NCBI RefSeq assembly: GCF_014696435.1
Contig: NZ_JACJQG010000064.1
Coordinates: 1-58,571, forward strand
Direction of reading: 5' to 3'
DNA length: 58,571 nt
Source: Calothrix anomala FACHB-343
GTDB taxonomy: Bacteria; Cyanobacteriota; Cyanobacteriia; Cyanobacteriales; Nostocaceae
This document shows positions 40,148 through 51,792 of this stretch, piece by piece. The notes beneath the pieces were generated by a model, which searched no databases, had not been told where the DNA came from, and worked only from the letters and a program-made list of their open reading frames with translations. Each line of letters starts with the position of its first letter. Within the stretch, counting starts at the first letter, position 1. A program made the position numbers and the translations under genes.

Positions 40148-41605
40148 ATGACCCTAACCCTTTACAATACCCTCACCCGTCGTCAGGAAACCTTTACAAC
40201 CGTAGAACCAGGCAAGGTTAAGATGTATTACTGCGGCGTGACGGTATATGACTATTGCCATTTGGGTCATGCTAGAGCTTGTATTGTTTGGGATGTAGTC
40301 CGGCGATACCTCCAGTTTAGCGGCTATGAAGTGCGCTATATCCAAAATTTTACCGATATTGATGACAAGATTTTAAATCGAGCAAGGCAAGAACATTCTT
40401 CAATGGAAGCTGTAGCCGATCGCTTTATTAAAGCCTACTTTGAGGATATGGCTAGATTGGGCATCAAAGAAGCTGATGAGTATCCCCGCGCTACCCATAC
40501 GATGAATGGGATTCAACGGCTAATTCACGATTTAGAAAATAAAGGCTATGCTTACCCTTCTGCTGGTGATGTTTACTATGCTGTGCGGCAGTTTTCTGAT
40601 TATGGTAAGCTTTCTGGACGAAAATTAGACGATTTGCAAGCTGGTGCCAGCGATCGCGTTAATATCGAAGATCCAGAATACCAAAAGAAAAAAGATCCCT
40701 TTGATTTTGCTTTATGGAAAGCCGCTAAACCAGGGGAACCCGCTTGGGAATCGCCTTGGGGTTCAGGGCGTCCCGGCTGGCATATAGAATGTTCTGCAAT
40801 GGTACGCGATCGCCTGGGCGATACCATAGATATTCATGCTGGTGGTGCTGACTTAATTTTCCCGCACCACGAAAACGAAATCGCCCAATCGGAAGCGGTA
40901 ACGGGTAAGCCTTTAGCTACCTACTGGCTGCACAATGGCATGGTGAAAGTAGATGGTGAGAAAATGTCCAAATCTTTGGGCAACTTTACCACCATTCGCG
41001 ACCTCTTAGATCGAGATGTAGAACCAATGGCGGTGCGGTTATTTGTCCTGCAAGCCCAATATCGTAAACCTATTGATTTTACTGACGAAGCGATCGCGGC
41101 CGCTACTAATGGTTGGCATACTTTAAAAGAAGGATTGCTTTTCGGCTATGAATACGGCGAAAAACTGGGATGGGAAGTAAAAAACGCGGGAAATGAAACA
41201 GAAATCTCCCCAGAATATGTCAACCGTTTCCGAGAAGCCGTAGACGATGATTTTAACTTTCCTGGCGGTTTAGCAATCATCTTTGAATTAGCCAAAGAAC
41301 TGCGCCGCGAGGGAAATATCATTGTCCATGAAGGGAAAACTGCAACACCAGCCGCAGAATTACGCCAACAATGGCAAACCCTGGTTACCTTAGCGGGAGT
41401 TTTAGGCTTAGAAGCCACAAAAGAAGCCGAAAAACCAGCCAATAATAATTTAAGCGATGCAGAAATAGAAGATTTGATTGCCCAACGCCAAGCAGCCAGA
41501 AAAGCCAAAAACTTTGCAGAAGGCGATCGCATCCGGAATGAACTCCAAGCACAAGGTATTACTCTAATTGATAGTAAGGATGGCACACGCTGGCACAGGG
41601 GTTAA
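40148..41605 (+). CDS. cysS: Cysteinyl-tRNA synthetase
   Basis: Predicted 485-residue class I aminoacyl-tRNA synthetase. Zinc/HIGH region YYCGVTVYDYCHLGHARAC, zinc ligand segment WHIECSAM with HHENEIAQSE, and KMSKS (GEKMSKSLGNF). The C-terminal helical tRNA-binding region ends in ARKAKNFAEGDRIRNELQ. Complete. Confidence 0.97.
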   Translation: MTLTLYNTLTRRQETFTTVEPGKVKMYYCGVTVYDYCHLGHARACIVWDVVRRYLQFSGYEVRYIQNFTDIDDKILNRARQEHSSMEAVADRFIKAYFEDMARLGIKEADEYPRATHTMNGIQRLIHDLENKGYAYPSAGDVYYAVRQFSDYGKLSGRKLDDLQAGASDRVNIEDPEYQKKKDPFDFALWKAAKPGEPAWESPWGSGRPGWHIECSAMVRDRLGDTIDIHAGGADLIFPHHENEIAQSEAVTGKPLATYWLHNGMVKVDGEKMSKSLGNFTTIRDLLDRDVEPMAVRLFVLQAQYRKPIDFTDEAIAAATNGWHTLKEGLLFGYEYGEKLGWEVKNAGNETEISPEYVNRFREAVDDDFNFPGGLAIIFELAKELRREGNIIVHEGKTATPAAELRQQWQTLVTLAGVLGLEATKEAEKPANNNLSDAEIEDLIAQRQAARKAKNFAEGDRIRNELQAQGITLIDSKDGTRWHRG

Positions 41606-41624
41606 CAATTCAAAATTCAAAATT

Positions 41625-41990
41625 ATGAGTAACTACAAAGCAATTACTGATAGGACTTTTGAGTTTGCTGTTCGGATTGTTAACCTGTGTAAAGTGCTAG
41701 ATGAGACTTCTGGAGTGAGTCGTACAATCTCAAAACAGTTGCTCAGATCTGGTACATCGATTGGGGCAAACGTTGAAGAATCCCAAGCCGCACAAAGTAC
41801 GGCTGATTTTGTTCATAAGCTAGAAATTGCCCTGAAAGAGGGCAGAGAAACTAGATACTGGTTAAGAATTCTGATTGCTACTGAATTAATTGCCGAGGAA
41901 CGCTTACTACCAATTTTGGGAGAAACTAATGAGTTAATCAAAATAATTGCCGCAATAGTCGTCAAAACAAAGCAAAATCGTCAACAATAA
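41625..41990 (+). CDS. Four-helix-bundle (S23-like) protein
   Basis: Predicted 121-residue protein of the TIGR02436 family, named for proteins encoded in 23S rRNA intervening sequences. Landmarks: FEFAVRIVNLCK, SKQLLRSGTSIGANVEESQA and FVHKLEIALKEGRETRYWL. Function unknown. It lies between AT-rich AATTTTGAATT-type repeats (41609-41624, 42000-42028). Start at MSNYK. Confidence 0.85.
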   Translation: MSNYKAITDRTFEFAVRIVNLCKVLDETSGVSRTISKQLLRSGTSIGANVEESQAAQSTADFVHKLEIALKEGRETRYWLRILIATELIAEERLLPILGETNELIKIIAAIVVKTKQNRQQ

Positions 41991-42034
41991 CTTCTTCATT
42001 TTGAATTTTGAATTTTGAATTTTGAATTGAAATT

Positions 42035-43474
42035 ATGTTTTCTGAACTCACAAACGCGATCGCGAATATCAATATTCCTGCTGATTGGGTTGGTATTCGA
42101 GTTGTCAAAGAAACAGCCGTTAACCGTCATGTCCGTGATGGCTTACCCCAAGCTAATGGCAAATACTCCACCAAAGGAGCAATGCTAGAAGTATTGGTAA
42201 ATGGCTGTTTGGGTTATGCAGCTACTAATTATTTAGATATTGCTAGCTTACAAGCCGCCGCAGAAATAGCGTATAAACAGGCACTTGTAGCTAGTGAATG
42301 GCGAATCTATGATTTCCGAGAAACTCAGCGTCCTAAAGTTGTGGGTGAATATCAATCACCATTTGTAAAACCATTAGATGCGCTCACCCCCAGAGAAATC
42401 AACGATTTACTCGTGCGGATTTGTCAAACCCTAAAAGTTAGCGACAAAATTGTCCAAACTACAGCCAGCTTTAGCAGCAACGAAAAAGAGACATGGTTTG
42501 TCAGTAGTAATGGCTCCCAAGTATACCAAAAGTTTCTCTCTGTTGGCGCACATTACGGAGCTACAGCCCAAGATGGCGCGATCGTCCAGCAGCGTACTAA
42601 CAACGGTTGGCACGCAAACTGTTATCAAGGCGGATTGGAACTGTTAAAACAAGATGGACTATGGGATCGGGTGCAGCAAGTTGGAGAACAAGCAGTAGAA
42701 CTCTTGACAGCCGACGAATGCCCAACAACCCGCACCAATTTAGTCTTAGCACCAGACCAAATGATGCTGCAAATCCATGAAAGCGTCGGACATCCCCTAG
42801 AAATTGACCGAATTTTGGGAGATGAGCGGAACTACGCTGGTGGTAGCTTTGTCAGCAAGAGCGATTTTGGCAACCTAGTTTACGGTTCGCCACTGATGAA
42901 CATTACCTTTGACCCCACCGTACCCGGTGAATTTGCTAGCTATAACTTTGACGACACTGGCGCAGTAGCCACCAGAGAGTATGTAATCAAAGGCGGGGTA
43001 CTTCAGAGAGGTTTAGGCAGCCTAGAAAGCCAAGCCAGGGCGGGAATAGCAGGCGTAGCTTGTGCCCGTGCTTCCTCATGGAATCGCCCCCCGATAGATC
43101 GCATGGCTAACTTAAATTTAGAGCCAGGAAACGCCACCTTTGAGGAAATCATCGCCGGGGTGGAAAATGGTGTTTACATGGAATCAAACCGTTCCTGGTC
43201 AATAGACGATCGCCGTTATAAATTTCAGTTTGGTTGCGAGTATGCCAAATTAATTGAAAATGGCAAACTCACCAAAACCCTGCGTAACCCCAACTATCGC
43301 GCCACCACTCCCGAATTTTGGCAAAGTTTAACCAAAGTTGGTAATAATTCCAATTGGCAAATTTACGGTACTCCTTACTGCGGTAAAGGCGAACCAAATC
43401 AAGCTATTTGGGTAGGACATGGTTCACCAGTTTGTCTATTTGCTAATGTCGAAGTATTTGGTGGTGGAAGTTAA
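42035..43474 (+). CDS. TldD-like metalloprotease subunit
   Basis: Predicted 479-residue TldD/PmbA-family protein. The zinc site HESVGHPLEIDR (HExxxH) is present at about 249-254, marking the catalytic TldD-type subunit; a later Cys (CARASSWNRPP) matches the second metal region. Family members cleave peptides such as microcin leader peptides in a TldD-TldE heterodimer. A partner of the inactive type follows after 105 bases of short repeats. Confidence 0.85.
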   Translation: MFSELTNAIANINIPADWVGIRVVKETAVNRHVRDGLPQANGKYSTKGAMLEVLVNGCLGYAATNYLDIASLQAAAEIAYKQALVASEWRIYDFRETQRPKVVGEYQSPFVKPLDALTPREINDLLVRICQTLKVSDKIVQTTASFSSNEKETWFVSSNGSQVYQKFLSVGAHYGATAQDGAIVQQRTNNGWHANCYQGGLELLKQDGLWDRVQQVGEQAVELLTADECPTTRTNLVLAPDQMMLQIHESVGHPLEIDRILGDERNYAGGSFVSKSDFGNLVYGSPLMNITFDPTVPGEFASYNFDDTGAVATREYVIKGGVLQRGLGSLESQARAGIAGVACARASSWNRPPIDRMANLNLEPGNATFEEIIAGVENGVYMESNRSWSIDDRRYKFQFGCEYAKLIENGKLTKTLRNPNYRATTPEFWQSLTKVGNNSNWQIYGTPYCGKGEPNQAIWVGHGSPVCLFANVEVFGGGS

Positions 43475-43579
43475 TTTGTCAATGCTCAGAGACGCGATGA
43501 ATCGCGTCTGTACAATTGTCTTCTTTATTCTCCTTGTCCCCCTGCTCCCTGCTCCCCTGCTCTTTAATACCCCCTGCTC

Positions 43580-44926
43580 ATGAAAATTGACGAATTATCT
43601 GCATTAGAAACTAGCTTTAATCAGCTAATTGAAACTCTCCTGATCAAGAAAACTGCAACTGAAGAATTCACTGTTAAACTTAACAGCGAACGCAGTCAAT
43701 TTACACGATTTAATCATGCGAAAGTTCGCCAAACTGGTTATGTTGCTGATGGTTGGGTTGAACTAACTTTAATGGAAGAGCAACGTACTGGTATGCGTCA
43801 GTTTCCTTTTACTGGAAATTGGGAGATTGATTGGCAGACAGCATACACAGCTTTACAAGAATTACGGGAAGAAATTCGCTTTTTACCTGTCGATCCCTAT
43901 CTGGTTTTACCATCAGGAAATAACACTAGTAGAGAAATACATTCTGGTAAATTATTAGCTAATGAAGCGGTAGTACCTACAATTCTAGAATTAGTTGCCG
44001 ACCTAGATTTTACCGGAATATACGCCGGGGGTGTGGTGATTCAAGCTTACGGCGATTCCCAAGGACAAAAACATTGGTTTGCTACCGATACATTTACCTT
44101 AGATTATTCTCTGTTTAAACCATCAGGGCAAGCTGTTAAAGGTACCTTTGCTGGTAGTAATTGGGATGAAGCTGCTTATATAAAGAGAATTCAAGAAGAT
44201 AAAAAACAATTAGAATTACTTTCTTTAACTACAAAGGAAATACCTAGAGGCAATTATAAAACTTATTTCGCACCTGCCGCAGTTGCCGATTTAGTAAATA
44301 TGCTTTCTTGGGGGGGTGTGAGTGAAGCCGATATCCAACAAGGAAATAGTTCATTAGCTACATTATCCCGCGAAGAAAAATTACTTTCCCCTAAGTTTAA
44401 TTTAAAAGAAAACTTTCAGCTAGGATTAGTGCCGCGATTTAATGAATTAGGAGAAATGGCAGCACCAGAGTTACCTATAATTGCCAAAGGATATTTAATC
44501 AATAGTTTAGTTAACTCTCGGACTGCTAAAGAATATCAAAAAACGGCAAACGGTGCGAATAGTTATGAAAGCTTACGCGCGCTTGAAGTCAGTCCGGGTA
44601 ATTTAGCTTTTGAGCAGATTTTACCGAGTTTAGATACAGGCTTATATGTATCGAATTTACATTACTTGAATTGGAGCGATCGCCCTACGGGTAGAATTAC
44701 AGGTATGACCCGTTATGCTTGCTTTTGGGTAGAGAAAGGCGAAATTATTGCGCCTATTGAAAACCTGCGTTTTGATGAAAGTCTCTATCGTTTTTGGGGA
44801 GATAATTTAGTAGATTTGACTAATTTTCAAGAATTTATCCCTGAAGTTGGAACTTACGAAAACCGTCAACTTGGAGGTAGCCTTGTTCCCGGAATGTTGG
44901 TAGAAGATTTTACATATACTCTGTAA
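43580..44926 (+). CDS. TldE/PmbA-like partner subunit
   Basis: Predicted 448-residue PmbA/TldE-family protein without an HExxxH motif, so the non-catalytic partner. Landmarks: RFNHAKVRQTGYV near the start, FTLDYSLF and LRALEVSPGNLAFEQILPSL. It follows the TldD-like gene, forming the usual pair. Confidence 0.85.
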   Translation: MKIDELSALETSFNQLIETLLIKKTATEEFTVKLNSERSQFTRFNHAKVRQTGYVADGWVELTLMEEQRTGMRQFPFTGNWEIDWQTAYTALQELREEIRFLPVDPYLVLPSGNNTSREIHSGKLLANEAVVPTILELVADLDFTGIYAGGVVIQAYGDSQGQKHWFATDTFTLDYSLFKPSGQAVKGTFAGSNWDEAAYIKRIQEDKKQLELLSLTTKEIPRGNYKTYFAPAAVADLVNMLSWGGVSEADIQQGNSSLATLSREEKLLSPKFNLKENFQLGLVPRFNELGEMAAPELPIIAKGYLINSLVNSRTAKEYQKTANGANSYESLRALEVSPGNLAFEQILPSLDTGLYVSNLHYLNWSDRPTGRITGMTRYACFWVEKGEIIAPIENLRFDESLYRFWGDNLVDLTNFQEFIPEVGTYENRQLGGSLVPGMLVEDFTYTL

Positions 44927-44985
44927 CTAAGCAACAGCACAAAGCACAATTCAAACTTCAAGCAGAGCTAGGATTTTAAGTCTGT

Positions 44986-45058
44986 CAATAGTCAACAGTC
45001 AACAATCAACAGTCAACAGTCAACAGTCAACAGTCAACAGTCAACAATCAACAGCCAT
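44986..45058. repeat. TCAACAG heptamer array
   Basis: About ten tandem copies of GTCAACA with few variants, immediately after the TldE-like gene. Confidence 0.95.
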
Positions 45059-45143
45059 AGCAAAAAATAATAGGGAACATTATAAAGTTTGGGAATACAA
45101 CCTGATTATCAAAATTAGTAATTTCACAGTAGCTGGGATGGAA

Positions 45144-45785
45144 TTAAACCACAACTGTATTACCTACCATCGTAATTAAGAAATTAATTGCATAATCTCC
45201 GCCTTTGTGAATTTTGCTCAATTGACAACCATTAGCCATGATAATTTCTATCGCTTCATGGCCTGATTGTTGATGTTCTTTTTCTACTGCATCATGGATA
45301 ATAAAATACTCTGATTGCAATACATCTATTTCTGGTATATCTACAGCTATAAAAGATTGCTTGAGTAAATGTAAAATATCGTATGCAGGAGCTTCTAAGC
45401 CGACAATAAATCCAATCGCTTCATCCTGACTCATCTGGGATAAATGGCTAATGGTGTGTTCAAAAAATTGGGCTAAAAATGGATCTATCTGTTGGGTAAT
45501 AAGTTGAGCATTAGGAGATTGATTAATTAATTCCAGCAGTAATTTGCTATGAATTTTACTTTTGTTTCCAGAACCACATTCACCGTAAGCTATTTCTGCT
45601 AACAAATATTGGATATCTGGGATATGTATTCTAGCTAATGCTGCTCCATGTAAGCGAACAACTTGACTCGAAAGATATGACCATCGGCGTAAAAATGTGA
45701 CTGCATCTTGAATTCCTGGTTCTACAACTTGCTTGCGGAATTCTAAGCGAAGGACATCTTCAATATTTTCTATCGACAGTAACAT
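45144..45785 (-). CDS. CADD/haem-oxygenase-like fold protein (DUF3865-like)
   Basis: Predicted 213-residue all-helical protein. Metal-ligand-like pattern: AEIAYGECGSGNKSKIHSK and later FIIHDAVEKEHQQSGHEAIE, as in iron-containing redox enzymes of the TENA/CADD superfamily. A cyanobacterial DUF3865 protein with a CADD-like fold is the closest I can name. Start at 45785 is favoured by GGAG 6 bases upstream; 36 further codons are open but lack family features. It is alone; the 45894-46364 stretch upstream is AT-rich without any gene I can support. Confidence 0.65.
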   Translation of the reverse strand: MLLSIENIEDVLRLEFRKQVVEPGIQDAVTFLRRWSYLSSQVVRLHGAALARIHIPDIQYLLAEIAYGECGSGNKSKIHSKLLLELINQSPNAQLITQQIDPFLAQFFEHTISHLSQMSQDEAIGFIVGLEAPAYDILHLLKQSFIAVDIPEIDVLQSEYFIIHDAVEKEHQQSGHEAIEIIMANGCQLSKIHKGGDYAINFLITMVGNTVVV

Positions 45786-46364
45786 AGATACTCCAAATAT
45801 ATGTGTTGACTTACCAAGCAGCATATCCAGGATTTTTCGCCTGAACACAACTAAAATATAATCAAGGAAACACATATTTTCCAATGGTGTCATTACTTAT
45901 TTAATACGAGTATTTGATGAAGAATTACTAGGTTATATTTAACAAATTTAAAGCTTAAATAAAATATTTTTGTCAGTAATTAAGATATATATTATGCTGG
46001 ATTTCTCGTCTCTATGATTCTGCTTAACACTTTTGAAAATACTTGCGTCAGCAGTTTTGAGGTACGGAGGAAGAGTAGGAACTAAAAAATCAGCATTTTT
46101 GATTTTGAGTATTACTGAATTTCTCCAATCAGCAAATACTAATGCTATAGATAGATTAGACATTTAATACAGAAATTAATTTTTGCATCACAATAGCGTG
46201 TGAATAATATATTCATCAAGATTTTTGATGAAATATATAAAAAACTAAAAATATTCATTACAAAAATTAACATGATTTTCCGGATAAACTCTGCAATACT
46301 TTGAGCAAAAATTATCCTCATTGAGTAATTTTTTACTACGAATGCAACCAAACTCAGAAAAATC

Positions 46365-49121
46365 ATGAAACAAATTATCAAAAGCAGATTGAGCAAAGTT
46401 CCTATACGCACAATTTTAATTGTTCCTTTTGTCATACAAATCTGCGTCACTGTGGGATTAGTGGGATATTTTTCATTTAGAAATGGACAAAGAACAGTTA
46501 ATGATTTAGTTATTAAATTACAAAATGAAGTAAATTCTAAGGTATTTTTACATCTCGATTCTTACCTCAAAGACCCGGTAAAGTTAAATCAAATTAACGC
46601 TGATTTAATCAAATCTGGAGTTTTAGATTATCAAAATTCGGATAAATTAGAAAAATATTTTTATGCCCAAATTAAAAATTCTAATATTAGCTATATAAAT
46701 TTTGGTCATGCACAGGGTAAATTTACGGGGATTCTTAAAGAAAAAAAGGATGAAAATATAGTTAATTTCAACCTAGAAGTTTTCAATGCTGCATCTGATA
46801 AAAAAATGTATGTCTATAACCTAAAACCTGATGGTTCTAGGGATAATATATTAGAAGTTCGCGATATCAATCCTTTATTAGATCCCTGGTATACGGATGC
46901 AGTGAAAGCTGGTAAACCAATTTGGAGCCAGATTTACCAATGGCAGAACTTAGGGATTATATCTATTTCTTACAGCTATCCAGTATATAATCAACAAAAT
47001 CGTTTAGTTGGTGTGTTAGGAACAGATTTAAAGCTGTCTTCAATTGGCAATTTTTTAAAAAATATCAATATTAGCCCCAATGGTAGAGTATTTATTTTAG
47101 AACGTAATGGATTTCTAGTAGCTAATTCTAATATTCAACCGCCGTTCAAGTATGAAAAGGGCAAGATTCTCAGATTAAAAGCAGAAGAAAGTGATGACGA
47201 TTTAATCAAAGCTACAGCCCAATATTTAAAAGCTAACTTTGATTTTTACAACATTCAACGAGAGGAACATCTACAATTTGTAGTCAATAGAGAAATAATT
47301 TTTGTCAAAGTTGCTCCTTGGAAAGATAAATTTGGTTTGAATTGGCTGGTGGTAGAGTCAGTTCCCGCAGCAGATTTTATGGGGCAAATTTATGAAAATA
47401 ATCGGAATACGCTGATTTTATCATTGTTAGCTTTATTAATATCTATAGGAGTTGGAATTCTCACAGCTCGCTGGATTACTAAGCCAATTATTAAGCTGAA
47501 AGATGCCGCAACTGCTTTTGCTAATGGGGAATTTGGGCAAACAATTCCTACACAGAGAAAGGACGAACTAGGTATTTTAACCATAGCTTTTAATAGTATG
47601 GCTGGGCAATTGCAAAACGCTTTTGCAACTTTGCAAAAAACTAATTCTTTATTAGAACAGCGAGTTGAAGAACGAACTGCTGAACTCAAAGAAGCTAAAG
47701 AAATGGCTGATGCAGCTAATGCAGCTAAGAGTGACTTTCTAGCCAATATGAGCCATGAATTAAGAACTCCCCTCAATGGTATTTTGGGTTACGCGCAAAT
47801 TTTGCAGCGAGACAAGAAATCTACAGCTAAACAATTAGATGCTTTCAATATTATTTATCAATGTGGTTCTCATTTATTAACATTAATTAATGATATTTTA
47901 GACCTTTCTAAAATAGAAGCGCGGAAGTTAGAACTGGTAAATCAAGATTTTCAATTTAATAGCTTTCTCAACAGTATTGTAGAAATTTGTCGCATTCGTG
48001 CGCAACAAAAAGATATTGAATTTAGTTATGAAGCTGTGAATAAATTGCCGCAGTTTATCCATACTGATGAAAAACGCTTAAGGCAAGTATTAATTAATTT
48101 GTTGGGTAATGCTATCAAGTTTACCGATCGCGGTAGTGTTTTACTGAAAGTCAGTGTTATAAATGAATCAATTCAGGGTAAGTATTGTCTCCGCTTTGAA
48201 GTCACAGATACGGGAGTAGGGATGACACCAGAGCAATTAGACAAAATTTTTATACCTTTTGAGCAAGTTGGCGATCGCCAGCGAATGGCTGAGGGTACAG
48301 GGTTAGGATTGGCAATTAGTCAGCAGATTGTGGAATTGATGGGTAGTCAAATCCAAGTCAAAAGTACTTTGGGGGAGGGTAGCACCTTTTGGTTTGATGT
48401 AGATGTGCTTGCGGCTGCTGAGTGGCGAGAAATTCCGCCGCAAACCTCTACTGAAAACATTATTGGTTATGAAGGCAAACGACAACAAATTTTGATAGTT
48501 GACGATCGCTGGGAAAATCGCTCTGTAATCTCCCATTTATTGGGATTACTAGATTTTGAATTAATTGAAGCCAGTAATGGTGCGGAAGGATTAGACAAAG
48601 CTATGATACACAAACCAGACTGTATCATTACTGACTTGTCTATGCCTGTGATGGATGGATTAGCAATGGTAGCAAAATTGCGATCGCTTCCCCAATTTCA
48701 GCAAACCATAATTATTGCTGCTTCTGCCAGCGTCTTTGATTTTAACCGCCAACAAAGCCAAACTGCGGGTTGCAATGGCTTTCTACCCAAACCAATACAA
48801 TCTGATGAATTGCTGTCACAGTTGAGCGTTCACTTGGGTTTAACCTGGATTCGCGAAGCCGAGACTGTGCCTATTGTTGTAAATGATACTGCAAATCAGG
48901 CGATCGCCTTAGTCTTACCGGATATTCAAGAATTAGAAAATCTGCAATTAGCAGCACGCATGGGTGACATTGACACCCTAGAACAAGCAGCACAGCACCT
49001 GATGCAATTAGATCGACGCTACGAGCCTTTTGCCGCGCAATTACTACAACTGCTACAGGAGATGAACGAAAGCGCGATCGTTAAATTTATTCAACAGGCA
49101 ATAGCGGAGGTTAAATCATGA
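46365..49121 (+). CDS. Hybrid sensor histidine kinase
   Basis: Predicted 918-residue membrane kinase. Order: TM about 15-38, periplasmic dCache sensor about 40-335 ([17 protein letters not shown] is typical), TM about 345-368, HAMP ([16 protein letters not shown]), coiled coil, HisKA with His464 ([17 protein letters not shown]), HATPase ([26 protein letters not shown]), and a receiver domain about 705-825 ([20 protein letters not shown] phospho-Asp). The tail may be a degenerate Hpt-like region. Its stop overlaps the next start by 4 bases (ATGA), so the pair works together. Confidence 0.95.
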   Translation: MKQIIKSRLSKVPIRTILIVPFVIQICVTVGLVGYFSFRNGQRTVNDLVIKLQNEVNSKVFLHLDSYLKDPVKLNQINADLIKSGVLDYQNSDKLEKYFYAQIKNSNISYINFGHAQGKFTGILKEKKDENIVNFNLEVFNAASDKKMYVYNLKPDGSRDNILEVRDINPLLDPWYTDAVKAGKPIWSQIYQWQNLGIISISYSYPVYNQQNRLVGVLGTDLKLSSIGNFLKNINISPNGRVFILERNGFLVANSNIQPPFKYEKGKILRLKAEESDDDLIKATAQYLKANFDFYNIQREEHLQFVVNREIIFVKVAPWKDKFGLNWLVVESVPAADFMGQIYENNRNTLILSLLALLISIGVGILTARWITKPIIKLKDAATAFANGEFGQTIPTQRKDELGILTIAFNSMAGQLQNAFATLQKTNSLLEQRVEERTAELKEAKEMADAANAAKSDFLANMSHELRTPLNGILGYAQILQRDKKSTAKQLDAFNIIYQCGSHLLTLINDILDLSKIEARKLELVNQDFQFNSFLNSIVEICRIRAQQKDIEFSYEAVNKLPQFIHTDEKRLRQVLINLLGNAIKFTDRGSVLLKVSVINESIQGKYCLRFEVTDTGVGMTPEQLDKIFIPFEQVGDRQRMAEGTGLGLAISQQIVELMGSQIQVKSTLGEGSTFWFDVDVLAAAEWREIPPQTSTENIIGYEGKRQQILIVDDRWENRSVISHLLGLLDFELIEASNGAEGLDKAMIHKPDCIITDLSMPVMDGLAMVAKLRSLPQFQQTIIIAASASVFDFNRQQSQTAGCNGFLPKPIQSDELLSQLSVHLGLTWIREAETVPIVVNDTANQAIALVLPDIQELENLQLAARMGDIDTLEQAAQHLMQLDRRYEPFAAQLLQLLQEMNESAIVKFIQQAIAEVKS

Positions 49122-50452
49122 ATTCAACTCAACCCAACCAAATTTTGATTGTCGATGACAATCCCACTAATATTAAAGTTTTATTTGATTGTTTAAAATC
49201 AGCAGGATATCGAGTCTTTATTGCGCAAAGTGGCGAGAGTGCTTTAGAAAAATTGGCGGTAATAACTCCAGATTTAATTTTATTAGATGTCATGATGCCA
49301 GGAATTGATGGTTTTGAAACCTGCCAACGGCTGAAAAATATTCCTAACAATCAAAATATACCTGTAATTTTCATGACGGCTTTAAATGAAACAGAACATA
49401 AAGTTAAAGCTTTTTCTTTAGGTGCAGTTGACTATATTACTAAACCATTTCAACAAGAAGAAGTTTTAGCTAGAGTGAACGTGCATTTACAACTGTGTAA
49501 CCTGAATCAAGAACTACGCAGTATGAATGAACAATTAGAAAAAAGGGTAGCTCAAAGAACAGCTAGACTGAGTTATACCCTTGAGCAAATGCAAGTTATG
49601 CAACTGCAACTAATCCAAAATGAGAAAATGTCAGCCTTGGGTAATTTAGTTGCCGGAGTAGCACATGAAATTAATAATCCCATCAGTTTTGTAGCTGGTA
49701 ATATTTTTCCTGCTCAAGAATATCTCAAGGATTTATTTAAATTAATTGCATTGTATCAACAAGAATATCCCCAGCCGAGTGCGGTAATCCAAAAAACTAT
49801 TAAATCTATTGATTTAGAATATATCAAAAAAGATTTTCCCGAACTGCTCAATTCAATGGAAATTGGCATTGAACGGATTACTAATATTAGTCATAGTTTA
49901 CGCAGCTTTGCTCGTAGTGATACAGCAAAAAAGCAACTATTTGATATCCATGAAGGGTTAGATAGCACCCTGTTAATTCTCAAGCATCGCTTAAAAGCTA
50001 ATGAGGATCGTCCGGAAATTGAAGTTATTAAAAATTATGGTGAATTACCGCTAATTGAATGTTTACCAAGTCCCATAAATCAAGTTTTTATGAATATTCT
50101 GGCTAATGCCATCGATGCTTTAGAAGAGGCGAATCGAGGCAGAAGCTTTGCGGAAATTAAAGCTAAACCAAATTGCATTACTGTGACTACAAATCTCAGT
50201 CAGGATGAGCAATATGCAATAATTTCTATTAAAGATAATGGCACAGGTATGCCACAACATATTAAGAAACAAATTTTTGAATATCTTTATACAACTAAAG
50301 CTGCTGGGAAAGGTACGGGATTAGGTTTAGCAATCTCCTATAAAATTATTGTTGATGAACATCAGGGAAAAATTGAAGTAAATTCTCAACCTGGTGCATG
50401 GTCAGAGTTTATAATTACTATTCCAGTTATGGCAAGTAAAGGAGTGAGCTAG
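49118..50452 (+). CDS. Response regulator fused to histidine kinase
   Basis: Predicted 444-residue soluble phosphorelay protein. Receiver 1-125 ([18 protein letters not shown]; phospho-Asp in [15 protein letters not shown] Lys), coiled coil, HisKA-like with His near 183 ([15 protein letters not shown]) and HATPase ([26 protein letters not shown]). Overlaps the upstream kinase gene (ATGA), so probably receives phosphate from it. No DNA-binding output domain. Confidence 0.95.
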   Translation: MNSTQPNQILIVDDNPTNIKVLFDCLKSAGYRVFIAQSGESALEKLAVITPDLILLDVMMPGIDGFETCQRLKNIPNNQNIPVIFMTALNETEHKVKAFSLGAVDYITKPFQQEEVLARVNVHLQLCNLNQELRSMNEQLEKRVAQRTARLSYTLEQMQVMQLQLIQNEKMSALGNLVAGVAHEINNPISFVAGNIFPAQEYLKDLFKLIALYQQEYPQPSAVIQKTIKSIDLEYIKKDFPELLNSMEIGIERITNISHSLRSFARSDTAKKQLFDIHEGLDSTLLILKHRLKANEDRPEIEVIKNYGELPLIECLPSPINQVFMNILANAIDALEEANRGRSFAEIKAKPNCITVTTNLSQDEQYAIISIKDNGTGMPQHIKKQIFEYLYTTKAAGKGTGLGLAISYKIIVDEHQGKIEVNSQPGAWSEFIITIPVMASKGVS

Positions 50453-50516
50453 GTAGGTTCGTGAGATTTAAAGATAACTGTCATTTGTCATTTGTCATTT
50501 GTCATTGGTAAACCAA

Positions 50517-50932
50517 TTTAAATGATTTTTGCGGCATATCAATATATTCTAAAAACCCAACAAAAACCCGGTAATGTTGGGTTTCGTTCCTCAAACGCCA
50601 CTCGCCTCAAGCCGGGAAACCCGTCCACGGCGGTGGCTCCCCAACCTACAATTTATCTTTTACTGAACCATATTATAATTTAAATAGTTTTTGCGGCATA
50701 TCAATATATTCTAGAGGGCATGGCACTGCCATGCCCCTACCATCCGCGTATTTTTTTAAATTGGTATAAGAATTCAATTCTATAGGATTCATATTTGATT
50801 TTTGAACAAATACGTAGGGTGTGTTGTCGCGCAGCGCAACGCACCAAACCCCGTAATACGGTGCGTTACACTTCGTGATAACGCACCCTACATATACTTA
50901 GATTTTTTCAGAAATCAAATCGGATTCCTATA
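50517..50932. repeat. Dispersed repeats including a 152-base MITE-like element
   Basis: Two copies of a TTTTTGCGGCATATCAATAT block (about 50517-50555 and 50676-50715; third copy near 58325-58363), a GTTGGGTT-type repeat (50575-50645), the GGGCATGGCACTGCCATGCCC palindrome (50716-50740), and a MITE-like element 50781-50932 with ends TATAGGATTC/GAATCCTATA-like and inner arms GTAGGGTG/CACCCTAC. The element stops 5 bases before the DUF554 stop codon. Confidence 0.7.
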
Positions 50933-50937
50933 GGGAC

Positions 50938-51675
50938 TTACTTAATAGTTAATAAATAAAGTAGAGGTGCAATGAGTAAACTTGGTAGTAAAGAAGCGAC
51001 TCTGATTTGGGTTACTGCCAATAAGTTTAATCCCAATCCGAGAATTGTTAAGCCACCTACACCTGTAATTAATAACAAGCAGGGATGATTGGTTGGGTTG
51101 GGTAAGACTTGGATCAACAATCCAGCGATTAGGGAGACAGTACCTTGATATAACAGCAGGATAATGGCGGAAAATCCTACGCCGATACCATAGCTGCTAC
51201 TAAGTGCGATCGCGCTGATGCCATCCATTGTGGCTTTGAGCATTAATATAGTGTTATTCCCGGTTAAACCATTGTTAAAACTGCCAATTAAAGCCATTGG
51301 CCCAACACAAAATAGTAAACTACTAGCAACAAAACCATCTGTAAAATAGTCGCTTCCGGGAAAAAGCGCTTTAATAAAGTCGCCTAAAGAATAGAGTCTT
51401 TCTTCTAATTTCCACCACTCGCCTAAAACTCCGCCAACTGCGATCGCAATTAGTCCTAATACTATGCCATCAACGCGAGTATTTTTCACTTGCGTTAAAC
51501 TACCAGCCATTTGCAAACCAATAAAGATGGTGATTAACGCTACTCCTTGGGTAATTATCAGCTGCATTTTTGCGGGAAGATGCTTCTTTAAAAGAAGTCC
51601 GCTAATTGTACCTGCAATAATACTGATAGCATTAATCCAAGTGCCGTTAGTTCGCACCCAAAAATCTAGCGTCAC
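50938..51675 (-). CDS. DUF554 membrane protein
   Basis: Predicted 245-residue inner-membrane protein with about seven hydrophobic segments. Landmarks: GTWINAISIIAGTISGLLL, GGVLGEWWKLEERL and FCVGPMALIGSFNNGL (CVGxMAIxGS), typical of DUF554/YdfK. Function unknown. Confidence 0.9.
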   Translation of the reverse strand: MTLDFWVRTNGTWINAISIIAGTISGLLLKKHLPAKMQLIITQGVALITIFIGLQMAGSLTQVKNTRVDGIVLGLIAIAVGGVLGEWWKLEERLYSLGDFIKALFPGSDYFTDGFVASSLLFCVGPMALIGSFNNGLTGNNTILMLKATMDGISAIALSSSYGIGVGFSAIILLLYQGTVSLIAGLLIQVLPNPTNHPCLLLITGVGGLTILGLGLNLLAVTQIRVASLLPSLLIAPLLYLLTIK

Positions 51676-51792
51676 TTTAGTTCACCCCTGATAAAGTTTC
51701 ATATAGCAATCCTATTTTATATACGCAGAAAAAGGACAAGGGGGACAAGGAAGATGGGTGTTTGTCAGTCCTAAACGGATTGCTATAAATAG

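Noticed and set aside
45948-46450. Leftward hydrophobic frames upstream of the sensor kinase
   Set aside because: AT-rich DNA with no ribosome sites or recognisable protein; partly antisense to the kinase N-terminus.
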